Part shown: one piece after another, positions 25,488 to 34,605 of the stretch
Layout: each line of letters starts with the position of its first letter
Numbering within the stretch: the first letter of the stretch is position 1
NCBI RefSeq assembly: GCF_004138215.1
Contig: NZ_RYYS01000016.1
Location: forward strand, 1-54,864
Length of the DNA stretch: 54,864 nucleotides
From: Anaerophilus nitritigenes
GTDB taxonomy: Bacteria > Bacillota > Clostridia > Peptostreptococcales > Thermotaleaceae
Direction of reading: 5' to 3'
Notes under the pieces: generated by a model
What the model was told of the DNA's origin: nothing
Databases searched by the model: none
Seen by the model: the letters and a program-made list of their open reading frames with translations, nothing else
Program-made: the position numbers and the translations under genes

Positions 25488-25718
25488 ATGTGGAAAGATG
25501 GTAAAAGTCTAATTTTTTATATTCCTTGTATGTTTTGTAAACATAAAATAAGAGGTGAACATAAGCATAAAAAAATATGCATGGCTTTTCCTGACAATAT
25601 CCCTGAAAAAATTCTAACAGGAGAGCTTAGTCATTTACAACATGTAGAAGGAGATCGTGGCATTAAATATGAACCGATAGATGAAGAAACAGATTACCGT
25701 AAGATTTTCAATCAATAG
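25488..25718 (+). CDS. Cys/His-rich small protein next to the zincin gene
   Basis: 76 residues with CMFCKH (14-19), a third Cys in KKICMAFPDNIPEKILTGE, HLQH and GDRGIKYEP. I recognise this pattern (C-x2-C ... C-x-AFP-x-x-IP, then GD-x-GI) from small uncharacterised bacterial proteins that appear metal-binding. It follows the metalloprotease-bearing gene by 17 bases with its own ribosome binding site (aaaggagcg). It could be an immunity or accessory factor for it, or a tail component. Confidence 0.6.
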   Translation: MWKDGKSLIFYIPCMFCKHKIRGEHKHKKICMAFPDNIPEKILTGELSHLQHVEGDRGIKYEPIDEETDYRKIFNQ

Positions 25719-25747
25719 GTTAAAAATAAAGTGGCAGGAGGTATATT

Positions 25748-26677
25748 ATGAGCAGATTTAATTGGGTAGAAGGAACAACGAAAGTAAGCGAGTTTGTAAA
25801 AGCTGTAACCACAGATCTAACAAACACAGCAGAAAATAAATGGGAACTTGTATATCCTAAAAATATATCAGAAGTAGAAAACACAGCTATAATAAAAACA
25901 AAAACATCTTTTAATAAAGAGTTTTATTTAAAAATACAAAGGCCTACTGATTCTATGAATTATGTATTGATGCAAATAGGCACAGGGATGAATGATGAAA
26001 AAGATGATTTAGCAGAGAATAAAAAAAGTAATCCTGCTCGATTTGCATGGTATAGGGAAAATAACGAGTTATATTTAGGAGAATGGTTACCTGTTCAATA
26101 CTGGATCTCTTTTTCGAGTGATTTTATTAACATTGTAATACAAGGAGATCCTTCGCCAGATGAAGCTCCTTATAACAATTATTTGATTTCCTATGCATAC
26201 ATTGGCGCCCTTGAAGGTTATGAAGGAGCAGATGAAGATACAGATTATAACTTCGGATTAACGGTAAGTAGTGATGCTCCCCCAACATTTCCAAAAGATT
26301 ACGGAAATAGAACAGCATCAGCAGTTACTGATATTGCATTAGTCGGAACTAGGACAGGTACTCCTTATCAAGCACATTATCCTGGTTTTCATACATCCAA
26401 TCCATGGATGGATAAAAACTTTATTTCAGGAAGTGCATGGACTCATAAATACCACTTTTCAGAAGTAACAGTTATACACGCATATGATAGGGAAAGAGGA
26501 AAGCTTCAAAATGTTTTAGTAGGAGATCGTTCTGCTATTTTTCATTTAGACGAACTCATACAAGATAAAGGAACTAAAGAAGAAAAAGTTTATAAAATGT
26601 TTAATATAAATGCTCCATATAACTTTTTAAATAATGGTCCTAATGTGTTATATGGAATAGCTATAAGAAAAAGCTAA
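25748..26677 (+). CDS. Tail-tip protein, unknown (309 aa)
   Basis: 309 residues, beta-rich, with no charged coiled coil. It contains ATIIKTKTSF-type strands (AIIKTKTSFNKEFYLKIQRP), GSAWTHKYHFSEVTVIHAYDRERGKLQNVLVGDRS and a C-terminal NGPNVLYGIAIRKS. Proteins of this look occur among tail-tip genes of clostridial phages. It is co-oriented, 29 bases after the Cys-rich gene, with ggaggtat before ATG. A structural or receptor-binding role is inferred from context. Confidence 0.55.
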   Translation: MSRFNWVEGTTKVSEFVKAVTTDLTNTAENKWELVYPKNISEVENTAIIKTKTSFNKEFYLKIQRPTDSMNYVLMQIGTGMNDEKDDLAENKKSNPARFAWYRENNELYLGEWLPVQYWISFSSDFINIVIQGDPSPDEAPYNNYLISYAYIGALEGYEGADEDTDYNFGLTVSSDAPPTFPKDYGNRTASAVTDIALVGTRTGTPYQAHYPGFHTSNPWMDKNFISGSAWTHKYHFSEVTVIHAYDRERGKLQNVLVGDRSAIFHLDELIQDKGTKEEKVYKMFNINAPYNFLNNGPNVLYGIAIRKS

Positions 26678-26691
26678 AGAAGTGGTAATTT

Positions 26692-28929
26692 ATGAAATTA
26701 AAATTTAGATATTCTAGTTATAATCACTATGGAAGCTATAAGTTTCGATATGATACTCGAGAAGAAATACATACAGATCAGCTTATTCAACCCGTTGTAT
26801 TTTGGGGAAGTGAAATAAAAAGATGCTCAGAGTCTGTATATTTTTCTTTTATAGAAAGAAAAGTTAAATTATATCAACTCATTAAGTTTTTTCAAAAATT
26901 AGATCAATCTCATTTATTCAAAAGTACACATCAACTTTTACTTTCAAGAACAAATAATAAATACATAAACACAAGAGAAATAGATCAACTTAGACTAGAT
27001 TTAGATAGAGAAGAGTATATCAGCATATTACAAGATTCTTTATTATCTCAAGATAAATGTAATGAGATTAAAAATATATTGAATCATCTAGCATTAGAAG
27101 ATTTAAGAGAAAATGAAATTTACAATATATTAGAAGCTTTATTCACTAAAAAACATGAATATGAATTAATGATTTTCTTAAATCTACTTTTAAAAATAAA
27201 GTCAGAGAGGCATTTAGATGTTCTAGAAAAAACTTTTGATATGAGAATAAATATGAACAAAAAATTAATAGCATATAGAAATAAAGAAAATCTTATTTTA
27301 TCGGATATAAGAAAATTGAATGAACAAGATTCCTTACATGTGTTAGAAAAAAATGACTTATTAAATTGTAAAGTAGAAATTTATTTTAAAAAATTAGAAC
27401 GAGTAATTAATGAAAGTATATATGTAACACAAAATATTGTTTTAAATAAAAAAAAATATAGAGATATACTTGTTGCAAATGCACAACATACATTAATTCG
27501 AATGATAAAAGAATTGTATCGTAATGAGGATATACAAAGGTATGCTAGAAAGATAAACAAAATATATGATGAACAGCTTAAACTTGTAACACGTAATTTT
27601 GAAAAAGAGATAAAAGAGTATAATTCTTGCTTTTTAAAAAGAAAGATTGAAAAAGATTTAGAACTAAAAAAAGAAGTAGTTTTTTATATAAGAAATAACA
27701 AGAAGGATGCTTTGAGAGAAACAATAAAACTATTACTTATTGATATGCAGAAAACAATAATTTATGAATTTATTCAAAAGCTTCAAAAAGATATTGATAG
27801 AAATCTTCAATTAGATAAATCTTTATTAAATTTTGATAAAGTACAAGATCATAAAGAAATTTCAATTAAAAACAGTGAAAAATTGATCAGTAATATCAAT
27901 ACAAAAGAACTATTAAAAATATTTCATGAAATATTTTTGGATAAATATTTTTTTGAAGAGATTATGAAAGAATATGAAATAAAATATTTAGATAAAAAAA
28001 TTATTCCTAAAGATATACAGATTTTTTTAAGAAATTTATTGAAAAAATCTATTGAAAATATACACCAAATGAATGATATCGATATAGAAAAAGATATAAA
28101 AAGTAAGCTATTAAATTTACTAAATAACCCTAGAAATTTTAAAAAGCATAAAGTAGAAGTTATTCAAGAAGTAGCAGACAAGAATAACTTTGAATGTGAA
28201 CAGAGATCTCTTTCAAAAGAAGAAGTTGAAAGGGATCTTAATTTATATAAAAGATTTTGGTTTTTAAATGAAATAGATATAAAAGATTTCATGATACTAC
28301 CCTGCCATGATTTTGATTATGAAAATAATTCTATAAAATTTAATGTAGATGAAATGATTCCAGAAAATCATCATTCTGTATATCCTAATGAATTTTATAA
28401 AGAAATAGATAGACATCCTATTCCTTATGGCAAAGATTTTGGACCAGATGAAATAGGAATTCCTATTAATATTCTGATTGATATAATTAATATATTTATC
28501 TTAATGTGGTGGAAGTTCTATCCTGCCTTTTGGGGATGGACAGGGACACAAGCAGTAATAGGAATTACAAAATCTATATATGACTGGATTACTCTTGAAA
28601 CATCTATTCATGATATGAAAGAAAAAGAAGTAAAAGAAGCCTACGAAAGAGCTTATAGATGGATTAGGTGGGAAGCTGAAAAGATGGCTTTAAAAGCTAG
28701 AGGTAATATGGAGCTTAAAGGAAATTATTATGTAGGATTATTTTTAGAAGAGCTTATTTACTATATGACAGATCATCATTTTGATATAATGCCAATTTTC
28801 AAAGATGTAAACAAAATGGATGAATGGAGAAATAATTTTAATCGTAGTCCTCAAAATGATATTAAATGGGTTTTAGATAAAGTAAAAGGTATAAGACATA
28901 AAATAATAGATGAAAGAAAGGAAGGATAA
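26692..28929 (+). CDS. Large helical protein of unknown function (745 aa)
   Basis: 745 residues, mostly alpha-helical and very rich in Lys, Glu, Ile, Leu and Asn through residues about 60-560, with coiled-coil character. After that come a compact segment with FGPDEIGIPINILIDIINIFILMWW and a hydrophobic stretch (about 590-630), then AYRWIRWEAEKMALKARG and a C-terminal basic end. The start (KLKFRYSSYNHYGSYKFRYDTREE) is Tyr/Arg-rich. No family is recognised. Position among tail-tip genes suggests a structural or host-entry protein; the hydrophobic patch could contact membrane. Confidence 0.55.
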   Translation: MKLKFRYSSYNHYGSYKFRYDTREEIHTDQLIQPVVFWGSEIKRCSESVYFSFIERKVKLYQLIKFFQKLDQSHLFKSTHQLLLSRTNNKYINTREIDQLRLDLDREEYISILQDSLLSQDKCNEIKNILNHLALEDLRENEIYNILEALFTKKHEYELMIFLNLLLKIKSERHLDVLEKTFDMRINMNKKLIAYRNKENLILSDIRKLNEQDSLHVLEKNDLLNCKVEIYFKKLERVINESIYVTQNIVLNKKKYRDILVANAQHTLIRMIKELYRNEDIQRYARKINKIYDEQLKLVTRNFEKEIKEYNSCFLKRKIEKDLELKKEVVFYIRNNKKDALRETIKLLLIDMQKTIIYEFIQKLQKDIDRNLQLDKSLLNFDKVQDHKEISIKNSEKLISNINTKELLKIFHEIFLDKYFFEEIMKEYEIKYLDKKIIPKDIQIFLRNLLKKSIENIHQMNDIDIEKDIKSKLLNLLNNPRNFKKHKVEVIQEVADKNNFECEQRSLSKEEVERDLNLYKRFWFLNEIDIKDFMILPCHDFDYENNSIKFNVDEMIPENHHSVYPNEFYKEIDRHPIPYGKDFGPDEIGIPINILIDIINIFILMWWKFYPAFWGWTGTQAVIGITKSIYDWITLETSIHDMKEKEVKEAYERAYRWIRWEAEKMALKARGNMELKGNYYVGLFLEELIYYMTDHHFDIMPIFKDVNKMDEWRNNFNRSPQNDIKWVLDKVKGIRHKIIDERKEG

Positions 28930-28930
28930 T

Positions 28931-29233
28931 ATGGCTGATTTAAGACAAAGAACATGGGGAATATTTATCAAACCTTATATTGAATATGGTGGAGATAAAT
29001 TAGTTCAAAGAAAAGGTGTAACAGTACAAAGTCCTTGCCATTATGGAGGTGGTTGTCCTAGTTATAGTACTGTACAAGGAGGAGAACCCTATATGCTTTT
29101 TGATAAAGCTACATCTTTTATAGAAATTAAAGAAAAAGTTAAAAAATGTATGGATGATTTAGGATATTCAAAACATGATATATTAATAACTGAAATTATA
29201 CCATTTGATCACATTATAACACCTTTAGCTTAG
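28931..29233 (+). CDS. Small tail-region protein, unknown
   Basis: About 100 residues from ATG 28931 (gaaaggaagg upstream; in-frame ATG at 28910 overlaps the previous gene). It contains KGVTVQSPCHYGGGCPSYSTVQGGEPY with two Cys and glycine-rich loops, followed by a helix (EIKEKVKKCMDDLG). The family is not recognised. It overlaps nothing important and is followed 14 bases later by the next gene. Confidence 0.55.
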   Translation: MADLRQRTWGIFIKPYIEYGGDKLVQRKGVTVQSPCHYGGGCPSYSTVQGGEPYMLFDKATSFIEIKEKVKKCMDDLGYSKHDILITEIIPFDHIITPLA

Positions 29234-29247
29234 GAGGGTGATTTTTT

Positions 29248-30231
29248 ATGCGATTAATTAAAGTTGAAGATGGACTTTCAGAGCATGATAATTTCATGCT
29301 TAATTCTTCCATAGAGGACTTTTTAGGTAATGGGGAATACACTAGAACCTTAAATGAATTTATATTGAAATCTGGAGAAATAAAAAGGAATTTCAATTTT
29401 AATGATTTTGTAATTGAAATTAAAAAGGATTCTGTGGAGCTTTCTAAAGAAGATGAATTTCTCTTTTTTATAGAAACTAAACGTGGACAATTTGGGATAA
29501 AAGAATCACAAGGGGAGGGTCTTTCTAAATATTGGAAGTTGGTGCTAAGTGATGGGTTTATTCAATCATACACTTCTATAGATGGATTGGAATGGATAAA
29601 TATAGGCGGAGTTCCCTTGGAAAATCAATATATAAAATATCAAGGGTTTAGCCAAAAAGGGAAAAACCCTCTTATTATACGAGATTACAAATTATATAAA
29701 AGTCCCTATATTACAATTAATAATTTCCTTCCAGGGACAAAAGTAAAGTTAATAGCTGAAAATAATACCTTAGTAAAAGAAAGAATTTTTGATGAAAATA
29801 TGGAGGCTAAAATATTTTTAGATTACTGCTTTTTAGGACAATTTGAGTTTTATGACTTAGAAGATAATTTAATATTAAGAAGTGGACCCTTAAACTTAAA
29901 ATATGGTGATAGGTACTTATATACTTCCCATAATCTTCAACTTATTCATGATGGGAAAGTACTCTTTTGCGAAACAGAAAATCTTAAAACTCTGCAGGAG
30001 ATACTTTTCTTAAAGAATCCAAGTGAAGATACTTATGAACATATCAATTTAAAAGTATCGCATAATACATCCGATGTCATTGAGTTATCTATTGATAAAC
30101 AAAATTATAGTGATCATTTAATTATAGATACAATTAATCCAGGAGAAGAGATAAAAATTCAATTACGAATATTAAAAGATAAACAAAGAATTCATTTTGG
30201 AGTAAATGACTTCTCTATTGATATATTTTAG
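29248..30231 (+). CDS. Tail-tip/fibre protein, beta-rich, unknown (327 aa)
   Basis: 327 residues with several beta-domain stretches (DGFIQSYTSIDGLEWINIGGVPLENQYIKYQGF resembles a concanavalin-type lectin segment; DNTLVKERIFDENMEAKIFLDYCFLGQFEFYDLEDNLILRS resembles a fibre repeat). The C-terminal part (NPGEEIKIQLRILKDKQRIHFGVNDF) is also beta-like. An adhesin or baseplate-edge function is plausible. The start follows ggagggtgat. Only context and composition support the call. Confidence 0.55.
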   Translation: MRLIKVEDGLSEHDNFMLNSSIEDFLGNGEYTRTLNEFILKSGEIKRNFNFNDFVIEIKKDSVELSKEDEFLFFIETKRGQFGIKESQGEGLSKYWKLVLSDGFIQSYTSIDGLEWINIGGVPLENQYIKYQGFSQKGKNPLIIRDYKLYKSPYITINNFLPGTKVKLIAENNTLVKERIFDENMEAKIFLDYCFLGQFEFYDLEDNLILRSGPLNLKYGDRYLYTSHNLQLIHDGKVLFCETENLKTLQEILFLKNPSEDTYEHINLKVSHNTSDVIELSIDKQNYSDHLIIDTINPGEEIKIQLRILKDKQRIHFGVNDFSIDIF

Positions 30232-30243
30232 GAGGTGTAGTAA

Positions 30244-30612
30244 ATGCAGAATGCCAAAAAAGATTCTTATGATCATCCTAGTTTGTTAGCAGTAAATAAA
30301 AAGCTAGATAGTACTATAGCCGTCACAGCTACAAATACAGGAGCATTAAATGTAAGTAGTGGTAAAGTTCATAAAAAGACCATACAGCTCAATCTAACAG
30401 AAGAGAGAAATAAACGATTATTTCATGAATCTTTTAATGAAATTACTTTTTCGAAAGTTAATGGAGAGATCACTCTTTATTTAGATGCTCCAATAGATAC
30501 TAAAGCTCTGTCTATTCGAGAAAGAATAAGTCTTGAAACAACTGCTGGACAATTTTACATCTCAAATCCTTCACAACCAGGGAAAATGGTTGAAATATGG
30601 CTATGGGAATAG
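30244..30612 (+). CDS. Small phage structural protein, unknown
   Basis: 122 residues with KKTIQLNLTEERNKRLFHESFNEITFSKVNGEITLYLDAPIDTKALSIRERISLETTAGQFYISNPSQPGKMVEIWLWE. This beta-rich pattern suggests a small tail-fibre accessory or connector. ATG follows aggaggtgtag. It precedes another small gene at 14 bases; no family is known to me. Confidence 0.5.
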   Translation: MQNAKKDSYDHPSLLAVNKKLDSTIAVTATNTGALNVSSGKVHKKTIQLNLTEERNKRLFHESFNEITFSKVNGEITLYLDAPIDTKALSIRERISLETTAGQFYISNPSQPGKMVEIWLWE

Positions 30613-30625
30613 GGAGGTGAAGTAA

Positions 30626-31015
30626 TTGGGTACTGTAACCTTTTTTAATACTACAGGAGCTGGATCAGGGTCTGGTATAGATTTAGCACAAATAACCAAA
30701 TTAAATGTTACTGCTCCGCATGAGGTAAATATAGAAATTGAAAATACAATCGACTTCAAACGTCTTCCAGTAGAAGTTTTAAAATTAATTCCTGGGCAAG
30801 AAGATGTAGTACAAACACTTGCTGATTTTGATAATGCAGATCAAACAGATTTTAAAAAGAACGACTTTGTAGAATTTAACGGATCTATGTGCCTAAAAAC
30901 ACAGTATGATAACGATCTAGAAGAACATAGGAAAATCGAAACGGGACATTTATACTCAGTAGCAATAGACAGAAATTTATACAGAAAGATAGTAGATGCG
31001 GAGGTGAGGGGATAA
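30626..31015 (+). CDS. Small phage tail-region protein, unknown
   Basis: 129 residues from a TTG after gggaggtgaag. It opens GTVTFFNTTGAGSGSGIDLAQITKLNVTAPHEVNIEIENTIDF, a glycine-rich start followed by beta strands, then an acidic segment (DFDNADQTDFKKNDFVEFNGS). Its stop codon overlaps the next start by one base. Virion structural role inferred from the operon only. Confidence 0.5.
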   Translation: MGTVTFFNTTGAGSGSGIDLAQITKLNVTAPHEVNIEIENTIDFKRLPVEVLKLIPGQEDVVQTLADFDNADQTDFKKNDFVEFNGSMCLKTQYDNDLEEHRKIETGHLYSVAIDRNLYRKIVDAEVRG

Positions 31016-32106
31016 TGGATAAAACAGGTAAACTACTTCATCCATTCTTAACAGAAAAAAACACCCTAGAAAATATGGAAATAGGAGATATTATATCTTG
31101 TGAATATACAGCTTCAAGTGGTCAATGTGGTAATTTAAATAATCTAGGAAAAGCTACTAAAGATTTGATTCCTGTAACGGGTAGTGCTACACCAGATGGG
31201 AGTTTTTATTTTATAAAAGCAGATGAAGGTTTATATATTGCTGATAGAGTGGTTCAACATTCCATTAGCTGGGATACTTTAGATAAAGGAGGATTTATAG
31301 AAGGTAGGTTGTTTTCTTTAATACCTAAATTAACTTCTTCTAATGACAAAGGTTTTAATATATCGTGTTCAAAAATGTATAGTGAGTTATGGGATGCATT
31401 TCATTTATTTGATAAAAATTCACTTGATGGAAGTGAAAATAGTTGGTCTCCAGCAGGATTAAATAATGATTGGGTTATTATAGATTTCCCTTTTTCATTG
31501 GTACTAGCAGAATATATATATACTATTACATCTTCTGGAAGAGAAAAATATAGGACTTCTGACCCTAGTTCATGGGAAGTCTATGGTAGTAATGATAAAG
31601 GGGTTACTTGGGAGTTACTTGATAGTGTAAGTAATGAACCAGTATTCGGAATAAAAGAAACTAGAAGTTTTTATTTTCAAACTACAAAAAATTATAATAG
31701 TATTAAATTTGTATTTACAGATAGAACAAATAAGTCATATCCAGATATGATAATATCTGAAATAGACTTATACTCAACTAAATGTTTAGTTCGTTCTCTA
31801 TCTGGTGGGGTAGCTTATATAGATGAAAATGGAAATTTATCTTTAAAAGATAAAGGACTAGGTGCTTTTCCTAAGAATAATGAATATGCTAAATATATTA
31901 TAAATTCAAAACTAGGAGATATATGGAATACCAATATTAAATCATGGGTAAAAGATACCCCTTCTATTAACATAGGATATTCTCGTGAAAGAGTATGTTT
32001 AGATACTACATTCAATAAATTATTAGGAACAACAGTAAATACAGAAGTTGGCTTTAGACCTGTATTACAATTAAAGCACCCAACACAAAAAACTTTATGG
32101 TATTAA
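31015..32106 (+). CDS. Tail fibre with discoidin-like domain (copy 1)
   Basis: 363 residues. ENMEIGDIISCEYTASSGQ...FYFIKADEGLYIADRVVQHSISWD (about 23-95) is paralogous to the middle of the next gene (DMGKCIRCHYSATSNQ...CIADRNIQHSISWN). Residues about 110-250 look like an F5/8 type C (discoidin-like) carbohydrate-binding domain (AFHLFDKNSLDGSENSWSPAG, EVYGSNDKGVTWELLDSV, SFYFQTTKNYNSIKFVFT). A C-terminal shared motif ends TVNTEVGFRPVLQLKH. A receptor-binding fibre is likely. Confidence 0.65.
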   Translation: MDKTGKLLHPFLTEKNTLENMEIGDIISCEYTASSGQCGNLNNLGKATKDLIPVTGSATPDGSFYFIKADEGLYIADRVVQHSISWDTLDKGGFIEGRLFSLIPKLTSSNDKGFNISCSKMYSELWDAFHLFDKNSLDGSENSWSPAGLNNDWVIIDFPFSLVLAEYIYTITSSGREKYRTSDPSSWEVYGSNDKGVTWELLDSVSNEPVFGIKETRSFYFQTTKNYNSIKFVFTDRTNKSYPDMIISEIDLYSTKCLVRSLSGGVAYIDENGNLSLKDKGLGAFPKNNEYAKYIINSKLGDIWNTNIKSWVKDTPSINIGYSRERVCLDTTFNKLLGTTVNTEVGFRPVLQLKHPTQKTLWY

Positions 32107-32133
32107 TATTAAATATTAGGAGGTGATTTTACA

Positions 32134-34338
32134 ATGGAATATGATTTGTTGCTTGAAAATTCAAAACCAGAAGGTTTTACCATTAAAACAACACCAGAAA
32201 CAACAGAAGATAATAGAAACATCCTGATTTCAGGAAATTTTGACAAATATGCTCCTTCATCAGTAACATTAACTGGTATACAAATATATTCAGTAGTAGA
32301 AAATAAATATTTAATTGTAAATTCTAATAAAAAAATTCAGACTTTTACGAAAGAGGGTAAGTTGGTAGACACAGATTTTTCAGAACAAGATATACTCGCT
32401 TCCAACTTAGAAGCACGTAAGAAATTTGAAGACTATGGCTTTATTATGGATAATTTTATTGTCAGTAAAATAAAAGAGCTTAGTAATGAAAATATACTAT
32501 ATAAATATGATATTAATTTGAATGTAGTAAAAAAATATGCAATAATTTTAAATAATAAAATAAGGGTTCCTCACCCATATTTAGAAGAAGTTTTCGACCC
32601 TAAAGATTTAGATATGGGTAAATGTATTCGTTGTCATTATTCTGCTACTTCTAATCAAGTAGGGGTATATAGTGGTTTAGGAGAAGAAACCAGCGATTTA
32701 ATACCCCTAGAAAGTTCAGCTACTCTAAATGGTGATTTTTATTGGATATGCGTAGGATATGATTATTTGGGAAGAAAGAAATGTATTGCAGATAGAAATA
32801 TTCAACATAGCATTTCTTGGAATAGTATTAATAATGTTGGATATGTGAATGAGTGTAATATCAATGTTTTTTATAACACAAATCTTATACCTATTATGAC
32901 AAACAACACATTTCCAAAAGGTATAGCTTTTTCAAGCTCTATTTATAATACTGTATATGAACCATTTACAGCATTTGATAATTTATATTATCCTTCTAGT
33001 GCTTATTGGTTTACTGTAAATCCATTACCACAATATATGGGATATGATTTTCTAAACCCTACTATTGTAAACCATTATTCTCTAAAATCAGTGGACACAG
33101 TAGGGAATAGAGCTCCAGTAGATTTCACATTTGAGGGGTATGATGGGAATAATTGGAACGTTTTAGATGCTCAACAAGGAGTTACATGGCATCCATCCAA
33201 TACGGAAGTTAAAACTTTTAATATACTAAATGAAAACTCATATTTTAAATATAGGATTAATGTATCTGCTATTGGGGGAGGAGCAGGGGTTGCTATTGAT
33301 AAATTTGAAATGAAATATATCAATAAAAATCTAAAATATAATTTTTATACAAGACTTCTTACGGGTGGAATAACTTCTACAGATAAAGATAATGAATGGG
33401 ACAAGATTATATGCGAGTATGATTTAGGTGGACTGATTGAAGCTGGAAGTAATGACATATGGCATTGGAATGTATCCACTCGTTCGTGGACTTCATCAAC
33501 TTCTATTAATTCAAATTCTAAGAGAAATGTTAGAGGATATACTAGTGGTGCTAATAGTTTTGATGAAGGATATGGTACGACAAATGCTACTAGCTCTGTA
33601 GGTTATAGACCAGTTCTTCTTATAGAAAAACTTAGTTTTATGAAATACCTTGTAGAAGACAATGGAGATATAAAATATTTTGACCAAGGTTTTAAAACTG
33701 TAGGATCTTCTATAGATTCAAATAATTTAGGAGAGCTTTTTGATGCTTATGGAATGTCTGACCTGTCTTTAATTATTCAAAACATAGACTCTTTAGCATC
33801 TAACAATCCTAAAATACTAGCTTTATCACCAACACAGTTAGAATCTCCTAAATTAAAACTAAAAGCAATACCACATCCACAACTAGTTCTTCCAACTGGA
33901 GATGTTAGATTAAACAAAGTAAAAAATATTGATTATTTTAAACTCTATGCTAATACTTTTGCCAATGGAGTGTTAAAAATAATAGCTAGTGTAGATGGTG
34001 GAGAAACATGGCTTTCATGGAATGGATCTATATTTGACGTAGTGGATATCTCGAAATTGGATGAAGTTAAAGAAAAAGGTATGGACATTAAGACTTTTAA
34101 TAATTTAACTACTCAATGGAATGAAATTGTAAAGGATAAAATTAGATTTGGTTATTATCTTGAAATAGATGATATAAAAGACGTTGCACAAGTCGAGAAA
34201 CTAGAAATTCAATTCGATTTCGTAGGAAGATGGAAAAAAGCTGTTCATGGAAAAGATTATGATTATGAATATGCTAATGATAATCTAAAAGTTTCATTAT
34301 TAACAGATGGAAGTTACAAAATAAATTATCAATTGTAA
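32134..34338 (+). CDS. Tail fibre with discoidin-like domain (copy 2)
   Basis: 734 residues, with a start after aggaggtgat. Residues about 150-510 repeat the architecture of the preceding gene: the DMGKCIRCHYSAT domain, a discoidin-like region (PFTAFDNLYYPSSAYWFT, FTFEGYDGNNWNVLDAQ) and ATSSVGYRPVLLIEK. Extra N-terminal and C-terminal parts add a sheath-like region and ASVDGGETWLSWNG near residue 630. It is probably the main receptor-binding fibre. A terminator overlaps its stop, ending the tail operon. Confidence 0.65.
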   Translation: MEYDLLLENSKPEGFTIKTTPETTEDNRNILISGNFDKYAPSSVTLTGIQIYSVVENKYLIVNSNKKIQTFTKEGKLVDTDFSEQDILASNLEARKKFEDYGFIMDNFIVSKIKELSNENILYKYDINLNVVKKYAIILNNKIRVPHPYLEEVFDPKDLDMGKCIRCHYSATSNQVGVYSGLGEETSDLIPLESSATLNGDFYWICVGYDYLGRKKCIADRNIQHSISWNSINNVGYVNECNINVFYNTNLIPIMTNNTFPKGIAFSSSIYNTVYEPFTAFDNLYYPSSAYWFTVNPLPQYMGYDFLNPTIVNHYSLKSVDTVGNRAPVDFTFEGYDGNNWNVLDAQQGVTWHPSNTEVKTFNILNENSYFKYRINVSAIGGGAGVAIDKFEMKYINKNLKYNFYTRLLTGGITSTDKDNEWDKIICEYDLGGLIEAGSNDIWHWNVSTRSWTSSTSINSNSKRNVRGYTSGANSFDEGYGTTNATSSVGYRPVLLIEKLSFMKYLVEDNGDIKYFDQGFKTVGSSIDSNNLGELFDAYGMSDLSLIIQNIDSLASNNPKILALSPTQLESPKLKLKAIPHPQLVLPTGDVRLNKVKNIDYFKLYANTFANGVLKIIASVDGGETWLSWNGSIFDVVDISKLDEVKEKGMDIKTFNNLTTQWNEIVKDKIRFGYYLEIDDIKDVAQVEKLEIQFDFVGRWKKAVHGKDYDYEYANDNLKVSLLTDGSYKINYQL

Positions 34339-34367
34339 ACACCTATAAATTAAAAGGTGTTATTTTT
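34338..34367 (+). terminator. Terminator at the end of the tail operon
   Basis: aacacct (34338-34344) pairs with aggtgtt (34355-34361), followed by attttt. The stem is short but well placed between fibres and lysis genes. Confidence 0.65.
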
Positions 34368-34389
34368 ATACCTAAAAAGGAGCGATGGG

Positions 34390-34593
34390 ATGGAAAAGGA
34401 AGCAATAAAAATATTAATGAGTCAAGGAGCATTTGCTATATTATTCGGGTATCTTCTTTTCTATGTACTGAAAGAAAATTCAAAACGTGAAGGGAAATAT
34501 CAAGATATTATACAGGAGCTTAGTCAAAAATTTAATATTGTTGAAGATGTGAAAAATGATGTTAAAGAAATCAAAGATAAAATTTTTAAGTAG
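34390..34593 (+). CDS. BhlA/UviB-type holin-like protein
   Basis: 67 residues from ATG 34390 (aaggagcg upstream). One N-terminal membrane helix ([27 protein letters not shown]) is followed by a charged amphipathic helix ([18 protein letters not shown]), the signature of BhlA/UviB bacteriocin-associated holins. It would open or destabilise the membrane so that the amidase encoded next can reach the wall. It is the first of two holin-type genes flanking the amidase. Confidence 0.85.
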   Translation: MEKEAIKILMSQGAFAILFGYLLFYVLKENSKREGKYQDIIQELSQKFNIVEDVKNDVKEIKDKIFK

Positions 34594-34605
34594 GAAGTGA
34601 TTTTA

